In this document: positions 34,338-44,245 of the stretch, in pieces
Layout of the letters: each line of letters begins with the position of its first letter
How positions within the stretch are numbered: the first letter of the stretch is position 1
Source: Nostoc sp. CENA543
GTDB lineage: Bacteria > Cyanobacteriota > Cyanobacteriia > Cyanobacteriales > Nostocaceae
Direction: 5' to 3'
Assembly (NCBI RefSeq): GCF_002896875.1
Contig: NZ_CP023278.1
Span: 124,001 to 188,000, forward strand
Length of the DNA stretch: 64,000 bases
Made by a program: the position numbers and the translations under genes
The notes under the pieces: model-generated
Seen by the model: the letters and a program-made list of their open reading frames with translations, nothing else
The model's database searches: none
Told to the model about the DNA's origin: nothing

Positions 34338-34530
34338 TTTGTTGAGTGAGTGGTGAGTGGTGAGTGGTGAGTAATGAGTAATGAGTGTTGAGTAATGAGT
34401 GTTGAGTGGTTAGGAGTTAGGAGTTAATAGGTAATGGTTAGTGCTGAATTGGGAAATAAATTCTACCTTGTCTACCTTGTCTACCTTACAATCCCCAATC
34501 CCCAATCCCCAGTCCCCAATCCCCAAATTT
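34338..34530. repeat. GTGAGTG heptads, TCTACCTTG units and CCCCAAT heptads
   Basis: GTGAGTG and TGAGTAA heptads (34341-34410), a TTAGGAGTTAGGAGTTAATAGG stretch, three CTACCTTGT units and about six CCCCAAT/CCCCAGT units (34494-34527) fill the divergent promoter region of the kinase gene and ispG. Confidence 0.85.
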
Positions 34531-34637
34531 TTCTTCATGTTCTTTTTTCACTTTTACCGTCCAAACAAGCCCTTCCTATGGCAATCTGAGAGACATACAC
34601 CGTTCAATCTGCAATTTTAGATTTACCTGATAAGGTT

Positions 34638-35864
34638 ATGCAAACTCTGCCGACTCCCGCAACATCCAATAATACAGCCGAGCAACCTACCTTTGATACG
34701 ACAATCAAGCGTCGGAAAACTCGCCCAGTCAAGGTAGGGAATGTTACTATCGGCGGCGGCTACCCTGTGGTGGTGCAGTCGATGATTAACGAAGACACTC
34801 TTGATATCGATGGTTCTGTAGCGGCTATCCGTCGCTTGCACGAAATTGGCTGTGAAATTGTTCGTGTGACAGTACCAAGTATGGCGCACGCTATGGCGTT
34901 GGCAGAAATTAAGCAAAAACTCATCAAAACTTACCAAGATGTACCGATTGTGGCCGATGTACATCACAATGGGATGAAAATCGCCCTAGAAGTAGCCAAA
35001 CACATCGAGAAAGTCAGGATAAATCCAGGTTTGTATGTGTTTGAAAAACCTAATTCTAATCGCACTGAATACACACAGGCAGAATTTGACGAAATTGGGG
35101 ATAAAATTCGCAAAACCCTAGAACCTTTAGTAGTTACTCTGCGTGACCAAGGTAAAGCCATGCGAATTGGCGTAAATCATGGTTCTTTGGCGGAAAGAAT
35201 GCTGTTTACCTATGGTGACACCCCAGAAGGAATGGTGGAATCCGCTTTAGAGTTCATTCGGATCTGTGAATCTCTAGATTTCCGTAACATTGTCATTTCC
35301 ATGAAAGCCTCACGCGTTCCTGTAATGGTAGCTGCTTATCGTCTCATGGCTAAACGTATGGACGATTTAGGGATGGACTATCCTCTACACTTGGGTGTGA
35401 CGGAAGCAGGAGATGGGGAATACGGACGGATTAAATCTACAGCTGGTATTGCCACATTACTAGCAGATGGTATCGGTGATACTATCCGTGTTTCCCTCAC
35501 TGAAGCACCAGAAAAAGAAATTCCTGTTTGTTATAGCATTCTGCAAGCTTTGGGACTGCGAAAAACAATGGTGGAATATGTAGCTTGTCCTTCCTGTGGC
35601 AGAACTTTATTTAACTTAGAAGAAGTTTTACATAAAGTCCGAGAAGCTACTAAACATTTAACTGGGTTAGATATTGCTGTTATGGGTTGTATTGTCAATG
35701 GCCCTGGAGAAATGGCGGATGCTGATTACGGTTACGTAGGTAAAACCCCTGGTTACATTTCTTTGTATCGTGGCCGAGAAGAAATTAAAAAAGTTCCTGA
35801 AGATCAAGGTGTAGAAGAATTAATCAACTTGATCAAAGCTGATGGCCGGTGGGTAGAACCATAA
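34638..35864 (+). CDS. ispG: 4-hydroxy-3-methylbut-2-enyl-diphosphate synthase
   Basis: The 408-residue enzyme (GcpE) converts MEcPP to HMBPP in the MEP isoprenoid pathway using a [4Fe-4S] cluster. Signature parts are [20 protein letters not shown] at the N-terminus, [35 protein letters not shown], and the cluster-binding [13 protein letters not shown] and [17 protein letters not shown]. In cyanobacteria it takes electrons directly from ferredoxin. It is complete and not linked to other MEP genes here. Confidence 0.95.
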   Translation: MQTLPTPATSNNTAEQPTFDTTIKRRKTRPVKVGNVTIGGGYPVVVQSMINEDTLDIDGSVAAIRRLHEIGCEIVRVTVPSMAHAMALAEIKQKLIKTYQDVPIVADVHHNGMKIALEVAKHIEKVRINPGLYVFEKPNSNRTEYTQAEFDEIGDKIRKTLEPLVVTLRDQGKAMRIGVNHGSLAERMLFTYGDTPEGMVESALEFIRICESLDFRNIVISMKASRVPVMVAAYRLMAKRMDDLGMDYPLHLGVTEAGDGEYGRIKSTAGIATLLADGIGDTIRVSLTEAPEKEIPVCYSILQALGLRKTMVEYVACPSCGRTLFNLEEVLHKVREATKHLTGLDIAVMGCIVNGPGEMADADYGYVGKTPGYISLYRGREEIKKVPEDQGVEELINLIKADGRWVEP

Positions 35865-36009
35865 AATTTGTGTGAACGGCGATCGCCTAGATCGCCGGAT
35901 TCTAAAGTATTTTTGATGAAGTTAGAAATACATCTCGGTCTTTACACTTTACCCTGTGTTAGATTGAGCATACCGAAGAACAATATTTCCCTCTGACACA
36001 GCTGTCATT

Positions 36010-37311
36010 ATGGTGATTACAAAAAGTAGGCTTGTTTTAGGTGCTACGGCAGTAACACTCTCCGCGATCGCAGTTACTACCCTGAGCATTCACTCTCCTG
36101 GTCAGGCTTTATTTAAAGCAAGTCCTAAAGAATTGATTGATGAAGTTTGGCAAATCGTTCAGCGTCAATACGTAGACGGAACATTTAATCAGGTCGATTG
36201 GCTAGCTGTACGGAAGGAGTACCTAAATAAATCCTACAGTAATCAGGAAGAAGCTTACAAGGCCGTCCGGGAAATGCTGAAAAAGCTTGATGATCCCTAC
36301 ACCCGGTTCATGACCCCAGAAGAATTTAAGAATATGCAGGTTGATACCTCTGGGGAACTCACTGGTATTGGGATCACCATTAGTCAAGACGAAAAAACTA
36401 AGAAATTAGTTGTGATTGCTCCTATTGAAGATACCCCAGCGTTTAAAGCAGGAATCCTTTCTAAAGATATTATTCTTAAGATAGATGGCAAAAGTACCCA
36501 AGGGATGGACACCAATCAAGCAGTATCACTGATTCGTGGTGAACCTGGGACACAAGTAAGTTTATTAATCGAGCGTGGCGGTAAACAACAAGAATTTACA
36601 ATCAAACGTGCCAGGATTGAAATCCATCCAGTACGTTTCTCTCAACAGCAAACCACAATTGGTAAAGTTGGATACATCCGCTTAAATCAATTTAGTGCCA
36701 ATGCTGCTAAAGAAATGCAGCAAGCTATTAGAAGCTTAGAACAACAAAAAGTCAACGGCTACGTATTAGATTTACGCGGCAATCCCGGCGGTTTGCTATT
36801 CTCTAGCGTAGAAATTGCCCGGATGTTTTTAGACAAAGGTACAATTGTTTCTACTATTGATCGTCAGGGTGAACAAGAACGGGAAGTAGCTAAAGGTCGA
36901 GCATTAACAAATAAACCTTTAGTGGTCATAGTTGATAAAGGTTCAGCTAGTGCTAGTGAAATTCTCTCAGGAGCATTGCAAGATAATAAACGTGCTGTTT
37001 TAGTAGGGACGCAAACCTTTGGGAAAGGCTTAGTGCAGTCAGTCCGTCCCCTGAGAGATGGTTCAGGACTCGCAGTCACCATTGCTAAATATCACACCCC
37101 CAGTGGTAAGGATATTAATAAACACGGTATCGACCCCGATGTCAAAGCAGAACTAACAGATGCTCAACGCCAAGAACTGTGGCTACGGGAACGCGATAAA
37201 ATTGGCACATTAGCTGATCCACAGTTTGCTAAAGCATTGGAAATCTTGGGTAAAGAAATCGCGGGTAAAACCACACCAACAGCCGAAAAAACTCAAAATA
37301 CTCAGTTATAG
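36010..37311 (+). CDS. ctp: Carboxyl-terminal processing protease (S41)
   Basis: The 433-residue protease has an N-terminal signal peptide (TAVTLSAIAVTTLSI), a PDZ domain (TSGELTGIGITISQD, VVIAPIEDTPAFKAGILSKD) and an S41 catalytic core with Ser in VDKGSASASEILS and Lys in QTFGKGLVQSV. Cyanobacterial family members CtpA, CtpB and CtpC act in the lumen or periplasm; CtpA matures photosystem II D1. Which paralogue this is cannot be decided by eye. It lies 145 bp after ispG. Confidence 0.9.
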   Translation: MVITKSRLVLGATAVTLSAIAVTTLSIHSPGQALFKASPKELIDEVWQIVQRQYVDGTFNQVDWLAVRKEYLNKSYSNQEEAYKAVREMLKKLDDPYTRFMTPEEFKNMQVDTSGELTGIGITISQDEKTKKLVVIAPIEDTPAFKAGILSKDIILKIDGKSTQGMDTNQAVSLIRGEPGTQVSLLIERGGKQQEFTIKRARIEIHPVRFSQQQTTIGKVGYIRLNQFSANAAKEMQQAIRSLEQQKVNGYVLDLRGNPGGLLFSSVEIARMFLDKGTIVSTIDRQGEQEREVAKGRALTNKPLVVIVDKGSASASEILSGALQDNKRAVLVGTQTFGKGLVQSVRPLRDGSGLAVTIAKYHTPSGKDINKHGIDPDVKAELTDAQRQELWLRERDKIGTLADPQFAKALEILGKEIAGKTTPTAEKTQNTQL

Positions 37312-37313
37312 GT

Positions 37314-37499
37314 CTACTGTGGTTGGCATTTACCAGCCCTAATTAGTCCCACACGACGAGCGATCGCTTCCTCTGGTGAACTAAAAGGCCCCCACTTTTC
37401 GAGAATATTCACATTATCGTCCTCAACTTGCGCGCTGGGGACGATTTCGCAATGCTCAGTTTTGCGTTTGACAATATACCAATTTTGTGTGTCGCTCAT
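37314..37499 (-). CDS. Small conserved hypothetical protein
   Basis: The 61-residue soluble protein (NWYIVKRKTEHCEIVPSAQV, EKWGPFSSPEEAIARRVGLI) resembles small proteins seen in other filamentous cyanobacteria. The shape is beta-hairpin then helix. It has no enzyme motif. It lies tail to tail with ctp, with only 2 bp between the two stop codons. Confidence 0.65.
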   Translation of the reverse strand: MSDTQNWYIVKRKTEHCEIVPSAQVEDDNVNILEKWGPFSSPEEAIARRVGLIRAGKCQPQ

Positions 37500-37551
37500 A
37501 GAAGTTAAAGATTGCTAGGATGAGCCTTAAGAACTTTATCATCAAAAACCC

Positions 37552-38337
37552 ATGCCTTCACCGTTTCCAGGGATGAATCCTTACCTTGAAAATCGAGAGC
37601 TTTGGCCAGAAGTTCACAGTAGATTAATTATTGCCATAGCAGATGAAATCGCGCCTCAACTCCGACCAAAATACCGAGTAGCGGTAGAAAAGCGCGTATA
37701 TCAAATGACAGATGAAAACTCTGTTTTAGTGGGAATTCCTGATGTCGTTGTGAGTCGTTCCCTGACTAATCCAGAACCAGAAAAATCTACAATAGCCGTC
37801 GCATCTCCACCAACAAAACCTGTGACTGTCAGCGTTCCCATCCCCGAAGAAGTCAGGGAAGCATATTTAGAGGTGCGAGAAGTGGGAACTGGTGAAGTGA
37901 TCACAGTCATTGAGGTATTATCACCCAAAAATAAACGTCCTGGGGAGGGAAGAAAAGCATATGAAACCAAACGTCAGCAAATATTAGGTAGCTCGACTCA
38001 CTTAGTAGAAATCGACTTGCTACGTAGTGGTGAAACTATGCCTATCTTGGGTATGCCAATTCCATCCCATTATCGGATTTTAGTCAGTCGCAGCACATCC
38101 CGTCCCAAAGCCGAATTATATCCCTTTGACTTGCAAGAACAGATTCCTAACTTTGTGTTACCGTTACGTCGGGACGACACAGAACCAACAATCAACTTAA
38201 AAGTATTAATAGATGGCGTATACGATCGCGCCGGATTTGATTTAGCTATAGATTATACACAAGAACTAGTTCCGCCCCTGTCAGAAACGGATGCAGCTTG
38301 GGCAAATACATTATTACAACAGCAAGGTTTACGTTAA
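37552..38337 (+). CDS. DUF4058 family protein
   Basis: The 261-residue protein begins MPSPFPGMNPYLENRELWPE, which is the DUF4058 signature, and has the family core VHSRLIIAIADEIAPQLRPK, VIEVLSPKNKRPGEGRKAYE and YRILVSRSTSRPKAELYPFD. The VLSPKNK stretch resembles a PD-(D/E)XK-type active strand, but nuclease activity is unproven. This family is very common in cyanobacterial genomes, often in many copies. It diverges from the small gene before it and precedes an AAA ATPase. Confidence 0.87.
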   Translation: MPSPFPGMNPYLENRELWPEVHSRLIIAIADEIAPQLRPKYRVAVEKRVYQMTDENSVLVGIPDVVVSRSLTNPEPEKSTIAVASPPTKPVTVSVPIPEEVREAYLEVREVGTGEVITVIEVLSPKNKRPGEGRKAYETKRQQILGSSTHLVEIDLLRSGETMPILGMPIPSHYRILVSRSTSRPKAELYPFDLQEQIPNFVLPLRRDDTEPTINLKVLIDGVYDRAGFDLAIDYTQELVPPLSETDAAWANTLLQQQGLR

Positions 38338-38420
38338 ACTTGCTGCACGGTGTAGTAGGAATTTGGTGAAAGAAAGTTGTACATTGCCTTCAAGAGCAAC
38401 TAACAACTAACCGCCTGATT

Positions 38421-39932
38421 ATGAACTTTCGCGAAGAGTTTAAACTGCTGCTACGCGCTCGTTACCCGTTAATTTACATTCCCACCTATGAAGAGGAACG
38501 GGTAGAAACAGCCATTCGAGAAGAAGCCACAAATCAAGGGAATCGTCCTGTCTACACTTGGGATTTTGTGGATGGCTATCAAGGAAACCCTAATGACGAA
38601 GGCTTTGGACGACGTAACCCCCTGCAAGCTTTGGAATTTATCGAAAAATTACCAGCCACAGCCCCAGCCGTCTTGATTTTACGAGACTATCATCGCTTTT
38701 TAGAAGATGTGGCGATCGCTCGTAAACTCCGCAACTTAGCCAGACTCCTCAAGTCACAACCGAAAAATATCGTTTTATTATCACCCCGCATTGCCATTCC
38801 TGATGATTTAACCGAAGTTTTAACAGTCGTCGAATTTCCCTTACCCGCCGCGCCCGAAATTAAAACCGAAGTAGAACGCCTACTGCAAGCCACTGGTAAT
38901 AATTTATCTGGCAAAGTTTTAGATGATTTAGTGCGTTCTTGCCAAGGGCTATCTATGGAAAGGATACGCCGAGTTTTAGCTAGAGCGATCGCCACCCACG
39001 GCGAATTACAGCCAGAAGACGTGGATTTAGTTTTGGAAGAAAAACGCCAAACCATCCGCCAAACCCAAATTCTCGACTTTTACCCCGCCACAGAGCAAAT
39101 ATCTGATATCGGCGGACTAGATAACCTCAAAGATTGGCTATTACGTCGGGGTGGTTCATTTACAGAAAAGGCGCGTCAGTATGGTTTACCCCATCCCAGA
39201 GGTTTACTATTGGTAGGGATTCAAGGAACTGGGAAATCATTAACAGCCAAAGCGATCGCCCATCATTGGCATTTACCACTGTTACGCTTAGACGTAGGAC
39301 GCTTATTTGCAGGTTTAGTGGGTGAATCAGAATCCCGCACCCGCCAAATGATTCAAGTTGCAGAAGCCCTCGCCCCTTGTGTTTTGTGGATTGATGAAAT
39401 AGATAAAGCCTTTTCTGGACTTGGTAGTAAAGGTGATGCGGGAACAACTAGCCGTGTATTTGGTACATTTATCACTTGGCTAGCCGAAAAAAAATCACCT
39501 GTATTCGTAGTTGCTACCGCTAATGATATTCAGGCCTTACCACCAGAAATGCTCCGCAAAGGCAGATTTGATGAGATTTTCTTTGTTGGTTTACCCACCC
39601 AAGACGAAAGAAAAGCCATTTTTAACGTCCATTTATCCCGACTGCGCCCCCACAGTCTGAAAAATTATGACATTAACCGACTAGCATATGAAACACCAGA
39701 TTTTTCGGGAGCAGAAATTGAGCAAACTTTAGTAGAAGCCATGCACATTGGATTTAGTCAAAACCGAGACTTTACCACCGACGACATTTTAGAAGCCGCT
39801 AGTCAAATTATCCCCTTAGCCCGTACAGCCGTAGAACAAATTCAAAAACTCCAAGAATGGGCAGCAGCCGGGAGAGCGCGTTTAGCCTCGAAGCAAAGTC
39901 CTTTAAGTGATACGTTTGGTAAACTGCGCTAG
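38421..39932 (+). CDS. Ycf46-like AAA ATPase
   Basis: The 503-residue protein has an N-terminal domain ([20 protein letters not shown]) and a C-terminal AAA+ module: Walker [19 protein letters not shown], Walker [15 protein letters not shown], sensor 1 [20 protein letters not shown] and the RFDEIFFV arginine region. It matches Ycf46-type proteins found in cyanobacteria and red-algal plastids, linked to CO2 or photosynthetic regulation. The frame is intact; a repeat block follows it. Confidence 0.88.
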   Translation: MNFREEFKLLLRARYPLIYIPTYEEERVETAIREEATNQGNRPVYTWDFVDGYQGNPNDEGFGRRNPLQALEFIEKLPATAPAVLILRDYHRFLEDVAIARKLRNLARLLKSQPKNIVLLSPRIAIPDDLTEVLTVVEFPLPAAPEIKTEVERLLQATGNNLSGKVLDDLVRSCQGLSMERIRRVLARAIATHGELQPEDVDLVLEEKRQTIRQTQILDFYPATEQISDIGGLDNLKDWLLRRGGSFTEKARQYGLPHPRGLLLVGIQGTGKSLTAKAIAHHWHLPLLRLDVGRLFAGLVGESESRTRQMIQVAEALAPCVLWIDEIDKAFSGLGSKGDAGTTSRVFGTFITWLAEKKSPVFVVATANDIQALPPEMLRKGRFDEIFFVGLPTQDERKAIFNVHLSRLRPHSLKNYDINRLAYETPDFSGAEIEQTLVEAMHIGFSQNRDFTTDDILEAASQIIPLARTAVEQIQKLQEWAAAGRARLASKQSPLSDTFGKLR

Positions 39933-39939
39933 GAAGGCA

Positions 39940-40170
39940 AGGGGGCAGGGGGCAAGGGGGTTTATTATATCTTGTGCCTGATGTTGCAAGATTTGTCTAT
40001 AACATCTCTAGCCAGTTGGTAAATTCACAGTTAATAGTCCATAATTCACACTAACCCATGAATTAATATGGACTATTGACTAAAGTAGGGGAGACAAGGG
40101 AGACAAGGTAGACACAAAAGAAAAAGTGCTAATGACTAATGACTAATGACTATTGACTAAGGATTTAACT
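39940..40170. repeat. G-rich units and TGACTAA heptads before the SH3 gene
   Basis: GGGGGCAGGGGGCAAGGGGG (39948-39967 region) is followed by ACTATTGACTAAAG units and GAGACAAGG units (40091-40110), then about four TGACTAA-type heptads ending at 40160. The last heptad contains an ATG that extends the SH3 frame by six codons. Confidence 0.8.
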
Positions 40171-40650
40171 ATGGTTTCTGGTTTATTAAAGTTTATATTG
40201 GGATTTTTGTTAGCGATCGCTGTTTTGGTAGGTAGTGGTGTAGCTGTCGCCCTCTATTTTATGAATCGGACTTCTATACCTCCAGCTAGGCCCATTTATG
40301 CAAATGATAGCCCTACTGTTGCGACTCCAACGCCTAAAAAAACGAATGTAAAAACTACATCTACATCAAAAACCTCTCCTAATCCTACCCCTTCCCCAAC
40401 GCCCATTTCCACAGAAACACCTGAAGCATTACCACCAGGAGCTTATAAAGGGCGTGTCACTTGGTCTGAAGGAGTAAGTTTGCGTGCAGCAGCGCAACAA
40501 GATGCCGAACGTGTTGGTAGTGTAGCGTTTAATGAGCAAGTGATTGTTTTAGAAGCAAATCAAGATAAAAGCTGGGTAAAAATTCGTACTGAAGGCAGTA
40601 AACAAGAAGGCTGGCTCAAAATCGGTAATATCGAAAAAGTAGCACAGTAA
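40171..40650 (+). CDS. Membrane-anchored SH3 (SH3b) domain protein
   Basis: The ~159-residue protein has an N-terminal TM helix (GLLKFILGFLLAIAVLVGSG), a Ser/Thr/Pro-rich linker (TSTSKTSPNPTPSPTPIST) and a bacterial SH3 domain (VTWSEGVSLRAAAQQDAERV then EQVIVLEANQDKSWVKIRTE). Such domains bind peptidoglycan. ATG 40171 is preferred over 40153, because the six extra codons come from a heptad repeat. A cell-wall role is inferred. Confidence 0.8.
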   Translation: MVSGLLKFILGFLLAIAVLVGSGVAVALYFMNRTSIPPARPIYANDSPTVATPTPKKTNVKTTSTSKTSPNPTPSPTPISTETPEALPPGAYKGRVTWSEGVSLRAAAQQDAERVGSVAFNEQVIVLEANQDKSWVKIRTEGSKQEGWLKIGNIEKVAQ

Positions 40651-40753
40651 ATGAGAAAGCGATCGCAAAACTATTCCCAGCGTTAGAAAAAAGACTCCCT
40701 ATATCAAATGGGCATCATTGAATTCTTCTCCCCCCTGCACCCTGCCCCCCTGC

Positions 40754-41581
40754 CTATTTTCCCCCGCTTCTCGTGTACCCTGTTTCTCGTAAGAATTTGC
40801 GTAACTCAGCAAAGTATTGATTTCTATCGCTTTTTTTGTAAGCTTGCTGAACACGTCGCCAGCCATCCTGGCCTTGACCGAGTAAGTATTTATCGGCTAG
40901 GTATGCGGCTAAAAACCCTTTGCCCTCGTCTTCACCTTGTTGTTGAATTTCCGTATAGTTTTTCCAGACTTCTGCGGCGTGACTGGCGACTTCTTTGGGA
41001 TAGCGACGGGTAACATCAATCATTTTGCCTTGACGATATTGCCAAATTTGGATGGGATAGCCAGAAGCCGCGTAAGATGTAAAAGCATAAGCAAAGCGAT
41101 CGTCCCGACTGATAAATTCTGGTCTACCATCCTTATCTAAATCTTTGAGTTGATAACCACCGTTACCCCAGTCGTGTCTAATTTTTTGATACTGCTGAGA
41201 TTTGCTGTTGTAGCGATAAATTAAGGAATAGGTGCAACAATGCGCCCCACCTGTAAAGAAATCCGCCATGACCTCTGGCTCTTTGTTGCCATCTAAATCT
41301 AACACCGGTAATTTATCAGTAAATAAACCCCCAATTGGTCTATCGTATTCACTTTCCTGGGGCAAATTTTGATTTAAAACGGTTTTACCTGCACGCTTAA
41401 TTCGCAGGCGCACATTCTTATATTGAAATTCTTCAGGCTTTTCAAAAGAAATTTCGGCTCGGACATTACCTGATTCTCCGGTAATTGTATCCGCTTTTGC
41501 CGGTTGATTGATTGCTGCCAATCCTCCCAATAAAGTTAAACTGACTAAAAATTTACTAATAGATTTATGAATAGTATTCAT
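40754..41581 (-). CDS. Secreted uncharacterised protein with FG-GAP-like Asp loops
   Basis: The 275-residue protein has a signal peptide (KFLVSLTLLGGLAAINQPAKA with AKA cleavage site). Its core has two Asp-rich loops, VLDLDGNKEPEVMADF and LKDLDKDGRPEFISRD, that look like calcium-binding FG-GAP/dockerin-like loops, and HCCTYSLIYRY. I do not recognise a named family. It is likely periplasmic or exported. A baeRF gene lies upstream on the same strand, 100 bp away. Confidence 0.75.
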   Translation of the reverse strand: MNTIHKSISKFLVSLTLLGGLAAINQPAKADTITGESGNVRAEISFEKPEEFQYKNVRLRIKRAGKTVLNQNLPQESEYDRPIGGLFTDKLPVLDLDGNKEPEVMADFFTGGAHCCTYSLIYRYNSKSQQYQKIRHDWGNGGYQLKDLDKDGRPEFISRDDRFAYAFTSYAASGYPIQIWQYRQGKMIDVTRRYPKEVASHAAEVWKNYTEIQQQGEDEGKGFLAAYLADKYLLGQGQDGWRRVQQAYKKSDRNQYFAELRKFLRETGYTRSGGK

Positions 41582-41681
41582 GTTTGAATCAGGGTATGGG
41601 GATATAGGGGTATAGGAGGAAAAACAGATGGAATGGAGACTTAGAACTACACCCCTAATTTTTCATACATCATCAAAACCT

Positions 41682-42854
41682 TCAATAACGGAAAATTGCT
41701 GCTACTGGCTGATTATTAAGTATTTCTGCTGCTTCTAAAATGTAAACTTGACCACTATTTAAAAAAGTGTGAACAGCCGCAAAATCTAACAGATCCACAT
41801 CATCTGGCTGCGGTTCGGGATGTAAATCTACAGTCATGTTATCTGGGTCAAATTTACCCCAAATCTGCTGTCTGAGAGAAATGAAGAGGGTATCAACTTT
41901 TTGGTAATAGGCGGCTGGGACGATTTCTTTGAGATCAGCAGAAGTTTGATGCTGATTTTCTCTGGCTAGTTGTTGATAAAGTGCGATCGCCTGCTGCTGT
42001 TGTTGTTCTAGCATTGGTGCCACAATTGACCAAGCTTGATGGTGTAACTCTTTAAGGTCTGTCAGTTCTTGATTTCCTGTAATTCCCTCTGGTAGCAAAT
42101 GAGTATAGGTGTTTGCTTCTCGGTAAATTGGGTGCAGATATTCCACCCCCGCTAAAATTAACGGTGCTTGTTCGTCCCGCAATTTTTCTTTTAGTGCCTG
42201 ATCAATGGCGTAGGAAAATTGTAAAATACCCGCTTGATGTCGATCATGCTCAGGACTTCCCTGTCCATGAAACTCCCCTGGATGTTGGAAAGGATTAGCA
42301 GTTCCGCCTCTAGTTGTAGCAATGCGGTGCTGGACACCTTTTTCTGAGTTATCCTGTATCAGCAGCACTGCTTCTAAATTAGGTGGCATATTTTCTACCG
42401 TCACTTCTTGCATATCATAGTGATTGCCTTCAAAAAAACGGACATTTTGTTGAGCAAGCGTCAGGAGGTAAAATTTGCGATCGCTATTAATTAAATGCAG
42501 TAATGGCTTCACATGAAATTGCTTCCCTACCACTACTAACTCTGGTACTGGCATCGGCAAACAGTAATACCGAAATATTCCAGGGGAAATAAACACCGCT
42601 AACCCCTGTTCCTGATGTTCCCAAAAATCATTCCGATCCAGTTCCATTGCTGGTTGTAGCAAGTTCAGGGCTTCTGTATGGCGCATTGCGATCGCATCTA
42701 AGCGTTTTTCTGCCTCTCGTATCGCATTTTTAAAGCGAATCGGATTTTCTCGAATCTTCGCCCCTGATTTTTGCATCGCAATATACAAAGAAATACAAGG
42801 TGTTTGCACAGTAGCAATGAGATTCTTTAACTCATCAATATATAGTAATGTCAT
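41682..42854 (-). CDS. baeRF-type (bacterial eRF1-like) protein
   Basis: The 390-residue protein resembles the baeRF3/baeRF7-type families related to archaeo-eukaryotic release factor 1: PCISLYIAMQKSGAKIRENP at the N-terminus, FYLLTLAQQNVRFFEGNHYD in the centre and VHTFLNSGQVYILEAAEI near the end. The family is thought to act at ribosomes or on tRNA, perhaps in rescue or in conflict systems. No GGQ motif is seen, so classical peptide release is not shown. The gene is single, downstream of a 325-bp intergenic region. Confidence 0.75.
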   Translation of the reverse strand: MTLLYIDELKNLIATVQTPCISLYIAMQKSGAKIRENPIRFKNAIREAEKRLDAIAMRHTEALNLLQPAMELDRNDFWEHQEQGLAVFISPGIFRYYCLPMPVPELVVVGKQFHVKPLLHLINSDRKFYLLTLAQQNVRFFEGNHYDMQEVTVENMPPNLEAVLLIQDNSEKGVQHRIATTRGGTANPFQHPGEFHGQGSPEHDRHQAGILQFSYAIDQALKEKLRDEQAPLILAGVEYLHPIYREANTYTHLLPEGITGNQELTDLKELHHQAWSIVAPMLEQQQQQAIALYQQLARENQHQTSADLKEIVPAAYYQKVDTLFISLRQQIWGKFDPDNMTVDLHPEPQPDDVDLLDFAAVHTFLNSGQVYILEAAEILNNQPVAAIFRY

Positions 42855-43179
42855 AGGATGAACTTCCTACCTCGATGAAATAAATCTAGATTGTGTAGTT
42901 TTATTTCAAGAGTTGATTGAGTAAAAATCATCTTTCTTTTGATAAGATTTTCCTTTATATCCACCTTTCTCTAGAAAGATAAATATTTTATGTCTCTAAT
43001 TTAATTTGTGACCGTTATTAAGTTAAAATTCCTCAACTGTTCAAGAAAACAGATAACTATAATCTCACTGAAATTTTTCAAAGCCTGTAAAAGTTGGCTT
43101 TTTCCTCCTGAACCTGTAATTTTGGATTTGCAGTTTTAAATTTGAGATTTTTCAATCCAAAATCTAAAATAATTTACTT
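42855..43179. other. Divergent promoter region of baeRF and scpA
   Basis: AT-rich, no gene. A weak hairpin AAAGCC (43080-43085) with GGCTTT (43096-43101) is followed by TTCC, and a TTTGGATTTG/TTTGAGATTT stretch lies near 43120-43150. Only promoters are expected here. Confidence 0.45.
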
Positions 43180-44010
43180 ATGGATGCCTCCGAGCTATTA
43201 GAAACAATCACACTCCTAATTGAGCAAGCCGAACAAGGGGAAATAGATCCCTGGGATGTCCAAGTCATTGATGTGATTGACCGTTATTTAGAACTAATGA
43301 CACCCAAAACAACAGCCAGAGGTTACGAAGCTGACTTATCCCAATCTGGACAGGCTTTTCTTTCTGCATCAATGTTAGTTTTATTTAAAGCTAATACTTT
43401 AATGCAATTATCAACAGCCACAGATGAACTAGAAGAAGTCATAGATGATGCCTTATTAGATGGCGAACTAGGACTATTACAACAAGGTCATCGTTTGCAA
43501 TTAGAGCGACATTTGCGTCGTCGTCCGGCAGCGATGCCTCCTCCTAAACGCCGTGTGACATTGCAAGAGTTAATCACACAATTGCAAATCATGGCGAACC
43601 AGCTCAAACTGGTACAAAAAGTTGACAAACCAGTGCGTCTCAAAAGACAGCCCAGTGTCAAAAGTATGCGAGAAGCACTGGAGTTAGCACACCAAGAAAA
43701 CTTAACTGAAGTAGCTGGTGAACTAGAACAAGTTTTACATTCTGCCGCCCAAGAATTACTCTTAGAGCAAAATTATCTAAATTTACAACAACTCGTACAA
43801 TTGTGGACACAGACAAAGCCACCAACTGCAAACCATTCTCACCATGAATCAGAAAATACCCATGTAGTCAGTGTTTTCTGGGCTTTGCTGTTACTGTCAG
43901 CTCAATCTAAAGTAGAGCTATTTCAGGAGGAATTCTACGAAGATATCAAGATTCGCCTAATTACGACTGTAAATCACACCAATTCAGGATTACCACAACC
44001 AATGAGCTGA
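43180..44010 (+). CDS. scpA: Segregation and condensation protein A
   Basis: The 276-residue protein is the ScpA kleisin of the SMC-ScpAB complex that organises the chromosome. The family core is LLETITLLIEQAEQGEIDPW then DVQVIDVIDRYLELM, with AFLSASMLVLFKANTLMQLS, and a C-terminal winged-helix that binds SMC (VSVFWALLLLSAQSKVELFQ). It is near the normal length. scpB is not adjacent. Confidence 0.9.
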   Translation: MDASELLETITLLIEQAEQGEIDPWDVQVIDVIDRYLELMTPKTTARGYEADLSQSGQAFLSASMLVLFKANTLMQLSTATDELEEVIDDALLDGELGLLQQGHRLQLERHLRRRPAAMPPPKRRVTLQELITQLQIMANQLKLVQKVDKPVRLKRQPSVKSMREALELAHQENLTEVAGELEQVLHSAAQELLLEQNYLNLQQLVQLWTQTKPPTANHSHHESENTHVVSVFWALLLLSAQSKVELFQEEFYEDIKIRLITTVNHTNSGLPQPMS

Positions 44011-44245
44011 AAGAATTCCCAGCCAAAGCAAGATAGAATATTCGGTGACTTGACCACACCAAAATGTTTGTAGTGGGGTCAGAGCAAAAATCCGATGGAA
44101 TTTAATTTAGCTATCCATTCAGTTGCGATAATCGGTCAATTCCTGTTATCCCTGTTGTGAGGGGCTACCTAAAGAATAAATAAAAACTGATGATTAAGTA
44201 TCATTCAATGAAACTAAACTGGCTTGTGGTTGAGGAATAAATATT

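Noticed and set aside
34623-34967. Minus-strand ORF opposite ispG
   Set aside because: It is the shadow of ispG in another frame.
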